Shown: positions 1 through 7,881 of the stretch, piece by piece
Layout: every line of letters begins with the position of its first letter
How positions within the stretch are numbered: position 1 is the first letter of the stretch
From: an uncultured Clostridia bacterium
Lineage (GTDB): Bacteria > Bacillota > Clostridia > Oscillospirales > Oscillospiraceae
Assembly (NCBI GenBank): GCA_946184165.1
Contig: CAMHEN010000009.1
Location: 1 to 33,650, forward strand
Direction: 5' to 3'
Length of the DNA stretch: 33,650 nucleotides
Notes under the pieces: model-generated
The model's input: only the letters and a program-made list of their open reading frames with translations
What the model was told of the DNA's origin: nothing
Databases searched by the model: none
Translations under genes and position numbers: made by a program

Positions 1-1806
1 GCACTCGTCAAGGCCCAGCTTCTTCAGGGTCTCGTCGGTCGGGAAGGCGTTGACCCAGCCGCGGACAGCGTAGTACTGCGGCAGGGTGATGTCCAGCTTG
101 TTGACCATGCCCTTGGACGGGCCGTTGGAGATAGGCTCGGTCAGCAGGCGCTTGGGCAGGCGATCGTCCTCCGGCTTCATGCCGGCAGCCTTGTTGAACA
201 TACGCTCGATGTTGAAGATACGGTCTCCGACCTCAAGCAGTTCCTCGGGCGTGTAGTTCGTACCGGTGGCGGCGTTGAGCAGGCTCGCATACTCGGGAGC
301 GCCCAGCGCGAAAGAGGTGAACAGGCAGGTGCCCATGGAGTCGATGGCGGCGGTCAAATCCTGGAAGGTCTTGGCCCAGCCGGCCTTTTCGTCGGTGACG
401 GTGCGATCGAGCTGTGCGGGAATGCCGAGGACTTCAGGCGCGATCATGTAGCCGCGCACGTGAGCAGCGCCGCAGTTGGCGGTGGCGTAGTTGATGCCGA
501 TACCCTGGATGGCGCGGGCGTCATAGGCGGGGATCTCCTGCTTCTTGACGCTCATGGAGAACTCGGGGTGGCCGTAGTGCTCGCAGAGGCGGGCGGAGCC
601 GGAGGACATGAGCCAGTCAAGCTCTGTCTTGGGGTCGCCCATGCGCTTGGTCCACTCGATCAGGGCCTCCTTGCTGCCCCACTCCAGCGGCACGCCGGCG
701 CAGTCCTCTTCCTTGATGCAGCCATTCTGGTAAAGCTCCATCGCCGCGGCGATGGTGCAGGGCACGCCGATGGCGTCCAGACCGTACTCATTGCAGAGGC
801 GGTTGCACTCGTCGATGGTGTAGAGGTCATCGTTGCCGCAGTCGCTGCCGTAGGCCCACAGCGGTTCGTACTCGGGGCCGCCGACAACCTTGTCGTCATG
901 CTTGATGATGCGGCCGCAGGCGATGGGGCAGTGGAAGCAGGCGCCGGGTTTGACCAGGTATTTCTCAGCCAGGGTCTCACCGGAGAACTGGTCGGCGGTG
1001 GGGCAGTAGCTCTCCTGCCAGTTCCTGGTGGGCAGAGCGCCTATGCCGTTGATGACGTTGACCAGAGATGCAGTTCCGAGGGCACGCAGACCCGCGCCGG
1101 TGAGGGGATTGTCGGTCATGATCTTGAGGCAGGCCTTGTTGGCTTCCTTCAGAGCGTCCACATCGGCAATCACGTCGAGCTGCTTGCGGGTGGCCTTGAC
1201 AACAATGGCCTTGAGCTTCTTGCTGCCCATGACGGCGCCGGTGCCGGAGCGGCCGGCGGCGCGATCCTTGTCGTTCATGACGGCGGCGAGCAGAACCTGC
1301 TTCTCACCGGCGGGACCGATGTTCAGGACGGAGCAGTCGCTGCCGTGCTTCTCCTTCAGCTTGTCGTCGAGCTCTTCACTCAGGACGCCCAGATACTCCC
1401 GTGCGTCGAGGATCTCGATCTTATCGTCCACGATGTTCAGGTAGCACCAGTCGGGGGCCTGGCCTTCGACGATCAGCGCGTCCCAGCCGGCGAACTTGAG
1501 CTTGGCGCCCCAGATGCCGCCGGAGTTTGCGCAGGCGATCATGCCGGTCAGGGGGGACTTTGTCACGACCATGTAACGGCCGGAGGAAGGAGAGTTGGAA
1601 CCGGTCATGGGGCCGGTGATGTAGACGAGCTTGTTTTCCGGAGACAGGGGATCGACCGTCGCCACGCCCTCATCGTAGAGGATCTTGGTGCCGAGACCGC
1701 GGCCGCCGATGAACTTCTTGGCCGTTTCGAGATCCAGCGGTTCCGCTTTGATCTCGCCGGTACTCAGGTTGATTCTGGCTATTTTTTCATAGTATGCGTC
1801 GCTCAT
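1..1806 (-). CDS. aor: Tungsten-dependent aldehyde ferredoxin oxidoreductase (3' end cut by window edge)
   Basis: The reverse strand reads as an open frame of 602 codons from an ATG at 1806, preceded by AGGAGGT, and runs off the window start. The family oxidises aldehydes to carboxylic acids with a bis-pterin tungsten cofactor and one [4Fe-4S] cluster, passing electrons to ferredoxin. The N-terminal part has the family signature (IGGRGLGTKILYD, GPMTGSNSPSSGRY, SGGIWGAKLKFAGWDALIVEG). Cluster cysteines are at residues 290, 293 and 297 (CFHCPIAC), with the fourth at 494 (DSMGTCLF). The family is usually about 600-620 residues, so only a few residues should be missing. It is divergent from the cofactor-insertion and tungstate-uptake genes, which supports tungsten rather than molybdenum. 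The natural aldehyde substrate cannot be told from sequence. Confidence 0.95.
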   Translation of the reverse strand, partial: MSDAYYEKIARINLSTGEIKAEPLDLETAKKFIGGRGLGTKILYDEGVATVDPLSPENKLVYITGPMTGSNSPSSGRYMVVTKSPLTGMIACANSGGIWGAKLKFAGWDALIVEGQAPDWCYLNIVDDKIEILDAREYLGVLSEELDDKLKEKHGSDCSVLNIGPAGEKQVLLAAVMNDKDRAAGRSGTGAVMGSKKLKAIVVKATRKQLDVIADVDALKEANKACLKIMTDNPLTGAGLRALGTASLVNVINGIGALPTRNWQESYCPTADQFSGETLAEKYLVKPGACFHCPIACGRIIKHDDKVVGGPEYEPLWAYGSDCGNDDLYTIDECNRLCNEYGLDAIGVPCTIAAAMELYQNGCIKEEDCAGVPLEWGSKEALIEWTKRMGDPKTELDWLMSSGSARLCEHYGHPEFSMSVKKQEIPAYDARAIQGIGINYATANCGAAHVRGYMIAPEVLGIPAQLDRTVTDEKAGWAKTFQDLTAAIDSMGTCLFTSFALGAPEYASLLNAATGTNYTPEELLEVGDRIFNIERMFNKAAGMKPEDDRLPKRLLTEPISNGPSKGMVNKLDITLPQYYAVRGWVNAFPTDETLKKLGLDEC

Positions 1807-1861
1807 GAAAATACCTCCTGTAAGATTGTTTGTATGTGAAGTGGTCTATTCTCCTGCCTGT

Positions 1862-1867
1862 ATTATA
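1862..1867 (-). promoter_or_regulatory. Probable -10 box of the aor promoter
   Basis: Read on the minus strand, TATAAT lies 56 bases upstream of the aor start codon. No good -35 hexamer sits 16-18 bases further upstream, so the promoter may need an activator. The 10-bp repeat array at 1961-1995 is the obvious candidate site. Confidence 0.45.
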
Positions 1868-1960
1868 GCCTATAAAGGGCGGCAGAACAGAAAGCGGCGT
1901 TTTTTTCGTGTGAAACGGGATGAATCTGCTTTTGTCCAGGGCAAAGCAAAAACAGATTCC

Positions 1961-1995
1961 ATACGAAATAATACGAAACGATGCGAAACAGCACG
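1961..1995. promoter_or_regulatory. Candidate operator: three phased 10-bp repeats between aor and its divergent regulator
   Basis: The plus strand carries ATACGAAATA, ATACGAAACG and ATGCGAAACA in tandem, followed by GCACG. The GAAA cores are exactly 10 bp apart, so they lie on one face of the helix. The same three-box arrangement, sharing the string AAACAGCAC/TG, occurs on the opposite strand at 9388-9422 upstream of tupA. It sits 22 bp upstream of the regulator's -35 box and between the two divergent genes. Binding by the regulator at 2253-3191 is an inference: excisionase-type winged helices are known to bind direct repeats cooperatively. Confidence 0.55.
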
Positions 1996-2016
1996 TGTGA
2001 AGACTCTCCCCCACCC

Positions 2017-2045
2017 TTGTTAAGCGGCTAAAAAAACGCTATAAT
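2017..2045 (+). promoter_or_regulatory. Sigma-A type promoter for the regulator-moeA operon
   Basis: TTGTTA (2017-2022) and TATAAT (2040-2045) are separated by exactly 17 bp. The start codon of the regulator is about 208 bp downstream, giving a long leader that contains the inverted repeat at 2050-2216. Confidence 0.7.
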
Positions 2046-2049
2046 CACT

Positions 2050-2216
2050 TTAAGGCAACACCGCACGATCCGCCATCGGCGCCTCCCGGAAAAATCGCGC
2101 TCTGATTTTGTTTCTTTTTCTTGAAATACACAAAGTATTCCAGCGAAAGATTTCCTTCATCAGAACACTATTTTTCTCAGGACTTGCTCTCGCCGAATTA
2201 TGCGGTATTGCCTTAA
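2050..2216. repeat. 167-bp inverted-repeat element (MITE-like) in the regulator leader
   Basis: TTAAGGCAACACCGCA at 2050-2065 and TGCGGTATTGCCTTAA at 2201-2216 are inverted repeats matching at 15 of 16 positions, with weaker pairing continuing about 9 bases inward. No open reading frame lies between them. Size, terminal inverted repeats and lack of coding capacity fit a miniature inverted-repeat element, and I recall similar termini as common intergenic sequence in Clostridia. No clear target duplication is visible. It could instead be an RNA leader structure, because it lies entirely between promoter and start codon. Confidence 0.5.
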
Positions 2217-2252
2217 CAGACCGCTTTCATTGCTTTTTAAGGGAGTGATCCT

Positions 2253-3191
2253 TTGGCACAAAACAAATCTCTCTCCACCCAGGAGGTCGCCGATATCCTC
2301 CATATTAGCAAATCTACGGTTTATGAGCTGATCCGGCGCGGCGAAATCAACTCCTACAAGATCGGTCGAAAGGTTCGCTTTACGCAGGATGACGTGGACG
2401 CCTATATTGCCCGCTCCCGCCATGAGCGGAGCGTGCCGCCCGTCAAAAAGATCGAGGTGCACAGCGCGCTCTTAAACCCGTCACAGGAGGAAGGCGGGCT
2501 CGTGATCTCCGGGCAGGATGTGGTGCTTGATATTCTGGCAAATCATCTGCATCAGCGCGGCCTCCCGGCACAGCGGGTCTATCTCAACAGCTTCGAGGGC
2601 CTCCTCGCTCTGTATGAAGGGCGCGTGGACGCGGCGGCCTGTCATCTGTTTGACGCAGCGGAAAAGGACTTCAACGCCCCATTTGTAAAAAAGCTCTTGC
2701 CCGGCGTGCCCGCCGCGCTCATCAATATCTCCTACCGGGCACAGGGCTTTTACGTGGCGGCGGGTAATCCCAAGGAGATCCGCGGATGGCGCGATCTTGC
2801 ACGGCGAGACATCTCCGTTCTCAACCGACGACCCGGCTCCAGCGCCCGTGTGCTGCTGGATGAACAGCTTCACCGCATGGGGCTTGACAAGCGCATGGTC
2901 AACGGCTATGACCGCGAAATGCGCTCCCACCTGACCATGGCGGCGGCGATCGCGGACGGTGAGGCAGACCTTGCCATCGGAACGGAACGGATTGCCCGGC
3001 AGATCGAGGGTCTGGATTTCATTCCCCTGCTGCAGGAGCGCTTTGATCTGGTCGTACATCGGGAGCTTCTGGAAAGTTCTGAGGGGGAAGAGCTGTTGGA
3101 GATCATGCGCAGCGATGCCTTCCGGAAGGAGCTGCGCCACTTTTCCGGGAACGATTACCGCGATCTGGGGAAGATCGTGGCGGAGGTGTGA
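2253..3191 (+). CDS. Excisionase-type HTH regulator with molybdate/tungstate-binding-like domain
   Basis: A 312-residue one-component regulator. Residues about 5-53 are a MerR/excisionase-type helix-turn-helix (STQEVADILHISKSTVYELI, then KIGRKVRFTQDDVDAYI). Residues about 90-300 match the COG1910/PBP_like domain, related to periplasmic molybdate-binding proteins, with the NRRPGSSARVLLDE signature and a GYDREMRSH motif. There is no signal peptide, so it should sense oxyanion or cofactor in the cytoplasm. The start is TTG, chosen because GGGAG at 2241-2245 is 7 bases upstream and the HTH begins at once. It is the first gene of the operon and 3 bases from moeA. Whether it represses or activates cannot be told. 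The sensor-like domain is also found at the C-terminus of the MoeA fusion two genes on. Confidence 0.88.
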   Translation: MAQNKSLSTQEVADILHISKSTVYELIRRGEINSYKIGRKVRFTQDDVDAYIARSRHERSVPPVKKIEVHSALLNPSQEEGGLVISGQDVVLDILANHLHQRGLPAQRVYLNSFEGLLALYEGRVDAAACHLFDAAEKDFNAPFVKKLLPGVPAALINISYRAQGFYVAAGNPKEIRGWRDLARRDISVLNRRPGSSARVLLDEQLHRMGLDKRMVNGYDREMRSHLTMAAAIADGEADLAIGTERIARQIEGLDFIPLLQERFDLVVHRELLESSEGEELLEIMRSDAFRKELRHFSGNDYRDLGKIVAEV

Positions 3192-3194
3192 GCC

Positions 3195-4406
3195 GTGCTG
3201 GAAGTAAAAACGCCGGAGGAGGTTTTCCGGCTGATCGAAAAAGAATTCAGGCCCTTTGCCGAAAGGGAGCTTATCCCGTATGAACATGCCCTGGGCCGCG
3301 TCCTTGCGGAGGACATCACGGCGTCGGAGTATGTGCCGGACTTTGACCGTTCCACGGTGGACGGCTATGCCGTGCGCGCGTCCGACACCTTCGGCTGCTC
3401 CGACGCGATCCCGGCAATCCTGGAGCACAAGGGCGAGGTCAGAATGGGAGAGGGCACAAACCTGACGCTAAAGCACGGCGAGTGCGCCTATGTGCCCACC
3501 GGCGGCGCGATCCCCGAGGGCGCCGACTGCATGGTGATGATCGAATACACCGAGGATTACGGCGACGGCACCGTCGGCATTCTCAAGCCGGGCGCGCCCG
3601 GCTTGAATCTCATTTTTCGCGGGGACGACGTGTACCCCGGCAAGGCCGTTCTGCGGGCAGGCCAGGTACTGCGCGCCCAGGACATCGGTGCGCTTGCCGC
3701 GATCGGGAAGGCGGAGGTTCCGGTAAGGCCCCGTCTCAAGGTGGGCGTGCTCTCCACCGGAGACGAGCTGGTGCCTGCCGCCGAGACTCCCGGTCCCGGA
3801 CAGGTGCGGGATGTGAACATGCCGATGCTTACGGCGCTGCTGCGCGAATTCGGCGCGGAGCCGGTGCAGTACGGGATCATCACGGATGATGAAGCTCTGC
3901 TGCATAAAACCGTCCGTGATGCGCTGGAAAGCTGCGACGCGGTGATCCTCTCCGGCGGCAGCAGCGCGGGCGTGAAGGATGCGGCCTGCCGCATCATCGA
4001 ATCGCTCGGAAAGCTCCTGCTGCACGGCATTGCCATCAAGCCCGGCAAACCCACGATTCTGGGGCGGGCCGGGAACAAGCCGCTGATCGGACTGCCGGGC
4101 CATCCGGTCGCGGCCTATTTTGTGGCAAGGCTCTTCGTACTGCCGCTCCTTGCACGTCTGGAGGGAAGGCAGTTATCCGACCATCCCCTCCGCGCCCGGC
4201 TCAGCGAAAATATCGGCGCAAACCATGGCCGCGCGCAGGTCAGCGCCTGCCGCATCGAACAGCGGGACGGCCGCCTGACCGCTGTGCCGATCCGCTCCAA
4301 GTCCGGTCTTATTACCCAGCTCGCGGGAGCGGACGGGTATTTCATCATCAGCCGCGACTGCGAAGGTCTGCCGAAGGATGCGGCCGTGGATGTGTTTGTG
4401 AATTAA
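3195..4406 (+). CDS. moeA: Molybdopterin molybdotransferase (MoeA)
   Basis: A 403-residue cytoplasmic enzyme of typical MoeA length. The family inserts molybdate or tungstate into (adenylylated) molybdopterin in the last step of cofactor assembly. The N-terminal region has FDRSTVDGYAVRASD, with the conserved Asp in TVDGYA. The central MoCF-binding domain starts at PRLKVGVLSTGDELVP and includes ILSGGSSAGVKD and the GIAIKPGKPTILG / GLPGHPVAAY segment. A C-terminal beta-barrel domain IV follows (about 335-403). The GTG start at 3195 has GGAGG about 8 bases upstream and lies 3 bases after the regulator stop, indicating translational coupling. A second MoeA follows. Paired MoeA proteins are known in organisms using both metals, so one may be tungsten-specific, but sequence alone does not show which. 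Confidence 0.93.
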   Translation: MLEVKTPEEVFRLIEKEFRPFAERELIPYEHALGRVLAEDITASEYVPDFDRSTVDGYAVRASDTFGCSDAIPAILEHKGEVRMGEGTNLTLKHGECAYVPTGGAIPEGADCMVMIEYTEDYGDGTVGILKPGAPGLNLIFRGDDVYPGKAVLRAGQVLRAQDIGALAAIGKAEVPVRPRLKVGVLSTGDELVPAAETPGPGQVRDVNMPMLTALLREFGAEPVQYGIITDDEALLHKTVRDALESCDAVILSGGSSAGVKDAACRIIESLGKLLLHGIAIKPGKPTILGRAGNKPLIGLPGHPVAAYFVARLFVLPLLARLEGRQLSDHPLRARLSENIGANHGRAQVSACRIEQRDGRLTAVPIRSKSGLITQLAGADGYFIISRDCEGLPKDAAVDVFVN

Positions 4407-4413
4407 GATTATT

Positions 4414-4515
4414 CCCTCAGTCGCTTCGCAAGAGTCTTGAGCAGGCTCCTGCGTGTGACAAACAACCCCTCAGTCATGGCCGGTCGGCCATGCCAGCTCC
4501 CCTTACAGGGGAGCC
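4414..4515. repeat. Extragenic palindromic repeat (CTCAGTC type) between the two moeA genes
   Basis: CCCTCAGTC occurs twice (4414-4422 and 4467-4475). The second copy is followed by a perfect 7-bp stem (4476-4482 with 4485-4491) and a perfect 8-bp stem (GCTCCCCT 4496-4503 with AGGGGAGC 4507-4514). The pattern of CTCAGTC, a variable hairpin and an AGCTCCCC hairpin matches an interspersed repeat I recall from Oscillospiraceae genomes. It sits inside the operon, ending just before the next ribosome site, and could weaken read-through or stabilise the upstream mRNA. Confidence 0.7.
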
Positions 4516-4535
4516 TATAAGGAAAGGTGATCATA

Positions 4536-6446
4536 ATGGCTTTTGAATATCTGACCAATGTCCCGCTGGATCAGGCGAAGAAAGAATATCTGAAAAAGCT
4601 GCAGGAAAACGGATTTGCCGGAAAGACGGAAACCATTCTTGTGTCTGACGCTTACGGGCGCATCACCGCGAAAGCCGTCTATGCCGGGATCAACGCCCCC
4701 CACTATGCCGCCAGTGCCATGGACGGCGTGGCCCTGCACGCGAAGGACAGTTTTGGGGCTACCGAGACCACGCCTGTGACGCTCCGGCCGGGCCAGTTTA
4801 CCGTGGTGGACACCGGCGACCCCATTCCGGAGGGCTGCGACGCGGTGATCATGGTGGAGGACATCCTGCAAAATGACGACGGCAGCATCACCATCCATGC
4901 CCCCGCTGCCCCCTGGCAGCATATCCGCCAGATCGGCGAGGATATCTGCGCCGGTGAAATGATCCTGCCCGGGTACATGGAGGTCAGCGCCGCCTCCATC
5001 GGGGCCATGATCGCGGGCGGCGTCGGAGAGCTGGAGGTCATCCGCCGCCCGCATGTCGGCATCATCCCCACGGGCGATGAGATCATTCCGCCCTGTGCCG
5101 ATCCGAAGCCCGGGGATATTCTGGAATTCAATTCCTCCATCTTCTCCGCCATGCTTCGGGAATGGAACGCGGTGCCGGTGACCTATCCCATCGTGCCGGA
5201 CCGCTATGATCTGATCCGGGATGCGCTGCAAAAGGCAGCGGCGGAATGCGACATGGTGATCCTCAACGCCGGTTCTTCCGCCGGGCGCGACGACTACTCC
5301 ACCGCCGCCGTGCGCGAGGTTGGCGAGGTTTTGTATCACGGCATCGCCATCAAGCCCGGCAAGCCCGCCATTCTGGGCGCCAGGGGCGCGGTGCCGATCC
5401 TTGGCGTGCCGGGTTATCCGGTCTCAGGCATCATCGTCATCGAAGAACTTCTGCGCCCGCTCATCGACTGCTGGTATGAGCGGGAAAACGACGCCGGCAG
5501 CCGCACCCGCGCAAAGCTCACGCGCCCGGTGGTATCGGGGCTGAAGTATCAGGAATATGTCCGTGTACGCATGGGCTATGTGGGCAATACCCTCATGGCC
5601 TCTCCTCTGCCCCGCGGCAGCGGCGTGGTTTCCTCCTTCATGAAGGCTGACGGCATCGTCGAGGTCCCCCAGGGCACCGAGGGTTATACCGCCGGCGAGG
5701 AGGTGCGTGTGCGTCTGCTCAACTCCAAAAACCGCCTGAAAAACACCCTTGTGGTCATAGGCAGCCATGATCCGCTGATGGATGAGCTCTCCGATCTCAT
5801 GCACCGGGCCGATCACCGCCTGTATCTCAGCTCCGCGCACGTGGGTTCCATGGGCGGGATCATGGCTGTCCGCCGGGGTGAGGCACATGCGGCGGGCATC
5901 CACCTGCTGGATACCGGAACCGGTGAATACAACCGCAGCTATATCAAAAAGTATTTCCCCCACGGCGGCGTCTATCTGCTGCGCTGTGTGGGACGTCAGC
6001 AGGGCCTGATGCTGCAGAAGGGCAATCCGCTCGGCATCAAATCCTTCGCTGACATCTCGCAGGAGAGAATACGTTATGTAAACCGTCAGAAGGGCTCCGG
6101 CACCCGCATCCTGATGGACTATCTCTGCGAAAAAGACAACATAGATCGTGACAGGATTTATGGCTATGAGCGTGAGGAGATGACCCACAACGCCGTCGCC
6201 GTGCAGATCGCCGGAAACTCCGCCGACGCGGGGCTCGGCATCTACTCCACGGCAAAGCTCTACGATCTGGACTTTCTCCCCATCTGCGTGGAGGAGTACG
6301 ATCTTCTGATCCCGGAATCCGCATGGGGAACAACCCTCGTCAGGCAGCTCGTGAAAACACTGAAAAGCGAGGCATTTCGCGAGCGCATCGAGGCCATGGG
6401 CGGCTATACGCTCGACCGCCCCGGCGAGATCATCGACGTTTTCTGA
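4536..6446 (+). CDS. MoeA fused to a C-terminal molybdate-binding-like domain
   Basis: A 636-residue protein. Residues 1 to about 400 are a complete MoeA (SAMDGVALHAKD, HVGIIPTGDEIIP, ILNAGSSAGRDD, IAIKPGKPAILGARG). Residues about 401-636 are a COG1910/PBP_like domain homologous to the one in the regulator at 2253-3191 (compare NRQKGSGTRILMD and GYEREEMTH). This is the recognised MoeA/LysR-substrate-binding fusion type. A plausible role is metal-specific insertion, with the extra domain capturing or sensing tungstate or molybdate, but that is inference. The ATG at 4536 is preferred over an in-frame GTG at 4527 because GGAAAGG (4521-4527) would then be 8 bases upstream. The next gene begins one base after its stop. 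Confidence 0.9.
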   Translation: MAFEYLTNVPLDQAKKEYLKKLQENGFAGKTETILVSDAYGRITAKAVYAGINAPHYAASAMDGVALHAKDSFGATETTPVTLRPGQFTVVDTGDPIPEGCDAVIMVEDILQNDDGSITIHAPAAPWQHIRQIGEDICAGEMILPGYMEVSAASIGAMIAGGVGELEVIRRPHVGIIPTGDEIIPPCADPKPGDILEFNSSIFSAMLREWNAVPVTYPIVPDRYDLIRDALQKAAAECDMVILNAGSSAGRDDYSTAAVREVGEVLYHGIAIKPGKPAILGARGAVPILGVPGYPVSGIIVIEELLRPLIDCWYERENDAGSRTRAKLTRPVVSGLKYQEYVRVRMGYVGNTLMASPLPRGSGVVSSFMKADGIVEVPQGTEGYTAGEEVRVRLLNSKNRLKNTLVVIGSHDPLMDELSDLMHRADHRLYLSSAHVGSMGGIMAVRRGEAHAAGIHLLDTGTGEYNRSYIKKYFPHGGVYLLRCVGRQQGLMLQKGNPLGIKSFADISQERIRYVNRQKGSGTRILMDYLCEKDNIDRDRIYGYEREEMTHNAVAVQIAGNSADAGLGIYSTAKLYDLDFLPICVEEYDLLIPESAWGTTLVRQLVKTLKSEAFRERIEAMGGYTLDRPGEIIDVF

Positions 6447-6447
6447 C

Positions 6448-7881
6448 ATGGAACGCTTTGACGCGGCTGTCATCGGCGGCGGGCTTTTGGGCTGCTTTGC
6501 CGCCCGGGAGCTGAGCCGCTGGAAGTTGGATATTATTCTTCTTGAAGCGCGGGAGGATGTGTGTACGGGCATTTCCCGCGCCAACACCGCCGTTGTCTAT
6601 TCGGGCTACGATCACAAGCCGGGAACCTTGAAGGCCGAGATGACCGTGCGGGCAAACGCTTCCTTTGATCGTCTCTGCCGGGATCTGGACGTTCCCTTTT
6701 CCCGCTGCGGCTCGCTGATGCTCAGCTTCGGGCCGAGGGCTGACGCGGTGCTTTCGAAAAAGCTCCAAAACGGGGAGGCAAACGGCGTCCCCGGTCTGCG
6801 GCTTCTGGACGCTGAGAGTGCTTATGCGATGGAGCCGGGGCTTGCTCCGGGTCTTCGGCATGCTCTGTTTTCTCCGACAGCCGGGACAGTCAATCCCTGG
6901 CAGCTGGGGATCGCCGCCTGCGAAAACGCGGTTCACAACGGGGTACAGCTGCGGCTGAACACAAAAGTGGAAGCCCTTCACCGTGAGGCTGACGGCTATC
7001 TGCTGGAGACGGATCGGGGCGCGATCCGTACACGCGCGGTAATCAACTGCGCAGGCCTTGCGGCTCATCGGGTGCAGGAACTGCTGTTCTCACCCTCCGT
7101 CCGCATCGTTCCTTCGGCGGGCGATTATCTGGTGCTGGACAAAAACAGCGCGGGCAAGCCTGCGCATATTCTGGAATACGAGCCGGAAGAAAAAGCCAAG
7201 GGGATGACCGTTGTTCCGACCGTCGAAGGCAGTCTTCTCCTCGGTCCGTCCGAGAGGGACAACACCCTCGATTACGCCACGGCAGAGAATGGCCTTCTTT
7301 GGGTGCGAGAACAGGCGGCGCGTCTGCTGCCCGGTCTTGACCTTGACGGAACCATCCGTTCCTTTGCGGCAGTGCGTCCCAACCCTGAACAGATGGACGG
7401 GCGGAGCATCCACAGTTTTGTGATTGAGCATCCCGGTCAGGGCTTTTGGAGTCTGATCGGGATCAAGACCCCGGGCCTGACCTGCGCGCGGGAGCTCGGC
7501 CAATATGTGGCGGCATCGCTTGCCCGGGAACTGCACGCGGAAGAAAACACGGACTTTGATCCGATCCGCCGCGGAATTCAAAAAGCGCACACCCTGTCCT
7601 TTGACGAGAGGCAGAGGCTTGCGGCAGCAGAGCCCGAATACGGGGAAATCGTCTGCTGCTGCGAGGATGTCACCCGTGGAGAGATTCTCGAGGCGATCCG
7701 CCGCGGAGCCTGTACGGTGGACGGCGTCAAGCGGCGCGTCGGCACGGGCATGGGACGCTGCCAGGGCGCGCGCTGCCAGCAGAAGATCACGGCGATCCTC
7801 AGCCGGGAGCTTGCCATCCCGGAAAATACTGTCACAAAAGACGGCAAGGGTACGGAGATTTTATATCATGGAGCACGTTAA
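6448..7881 (+). CDS. FAD-dependent oxidoreductase with C-terminal BFD-type [2Fe-2S] domain (GlpA-like)
   Basis: A 477-residue protein. The N-terminus has an FAD-binding dinucleotide fold (DAAVIGGGLLGCFAARELSRW, then LLEAREDVCTGISRANTAVVYSGYD), typical of the DAO/glycerol-3-phosphate dehydrogenase family. The C-terminus has a BFD-like iron-sulfur domain with cysteines at 403, 405, 438 and 443 (C-x-C, then C-x4-C). This matches the first component of the clostridial anaerobic glycerol-3-phosphate dehydrogenase-like set. Its start is one base after the moeA fusion, and its last 14 bases overlap the next oxidoreductase. Placement among tungsten-cofactor genes suggests a link to AOR electron flow or to another 2-hydroxyacid or polyol substrate, not necessarily glycerol-3-phosphate. 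The substrate cannot be read from the sequence. Confidence 0.85.
   Translation: MERFDAAVIGGGLLGCFAARELSRWKLDIILLEAREDVCTGISRANTAVVYSGYDHKPGTLKAEMTVRANASFDRLCRDLDVPFSRCGSLMLSFGPRADAVLSKKLQNGEANGVPGLRLLDAESAYAMEPGLAPGLRHALFSPTAGTVNPWQLGIAACENAVHNGVQLRLNTKVEALHREADGYLLETDRGAIRTRAVINCAGLAAHRVQELLFSPSVRIVPSAGDYLVLDKNSAGKPAHILEYEPEEKAKGMTVVPTVEGSLLLGPSERDNTLDYATAENGLLWVREQAARLLPGLDLDGTIRSFAAVRPNPEQMDGRSIHSFVIEHPGQGFWSLIGIKTPGLTCARELGQYVAASLARELHAEENTDFDPIRRGIQKAHTLSFDERQRLAAAEPEYGEIVCCCEDVTRGEILEAIRRGACTVDGVKRRVGTGMGRCQGARCQQKITAILSRELAIPENTVTKDGKGTEILYHGAR

Noticed and set aside
460-1839. Long plus-strand frame of 459 codons over aor
   Set aside because: It is the antisense shadow of aor. The minus frame has complete AOR motifs and a strong ribosome site, while the plus frame gives low-complexity Gly/Ala/Val/Leu sequence.
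2050-2216. Full insertion sequence
   Set aside because: Only 167 bp lies between the inverted repeats, with no transposase-coding frame.
7505-7867. N-terminal extension of the second flavin oxidoreductase
   Set aside because: The frame is open, but its translation is Arg/Ser/Ala-rich nonsense overlapping the BFD domain gene. The FAD-binding fold starts right after the ATG at 7868.
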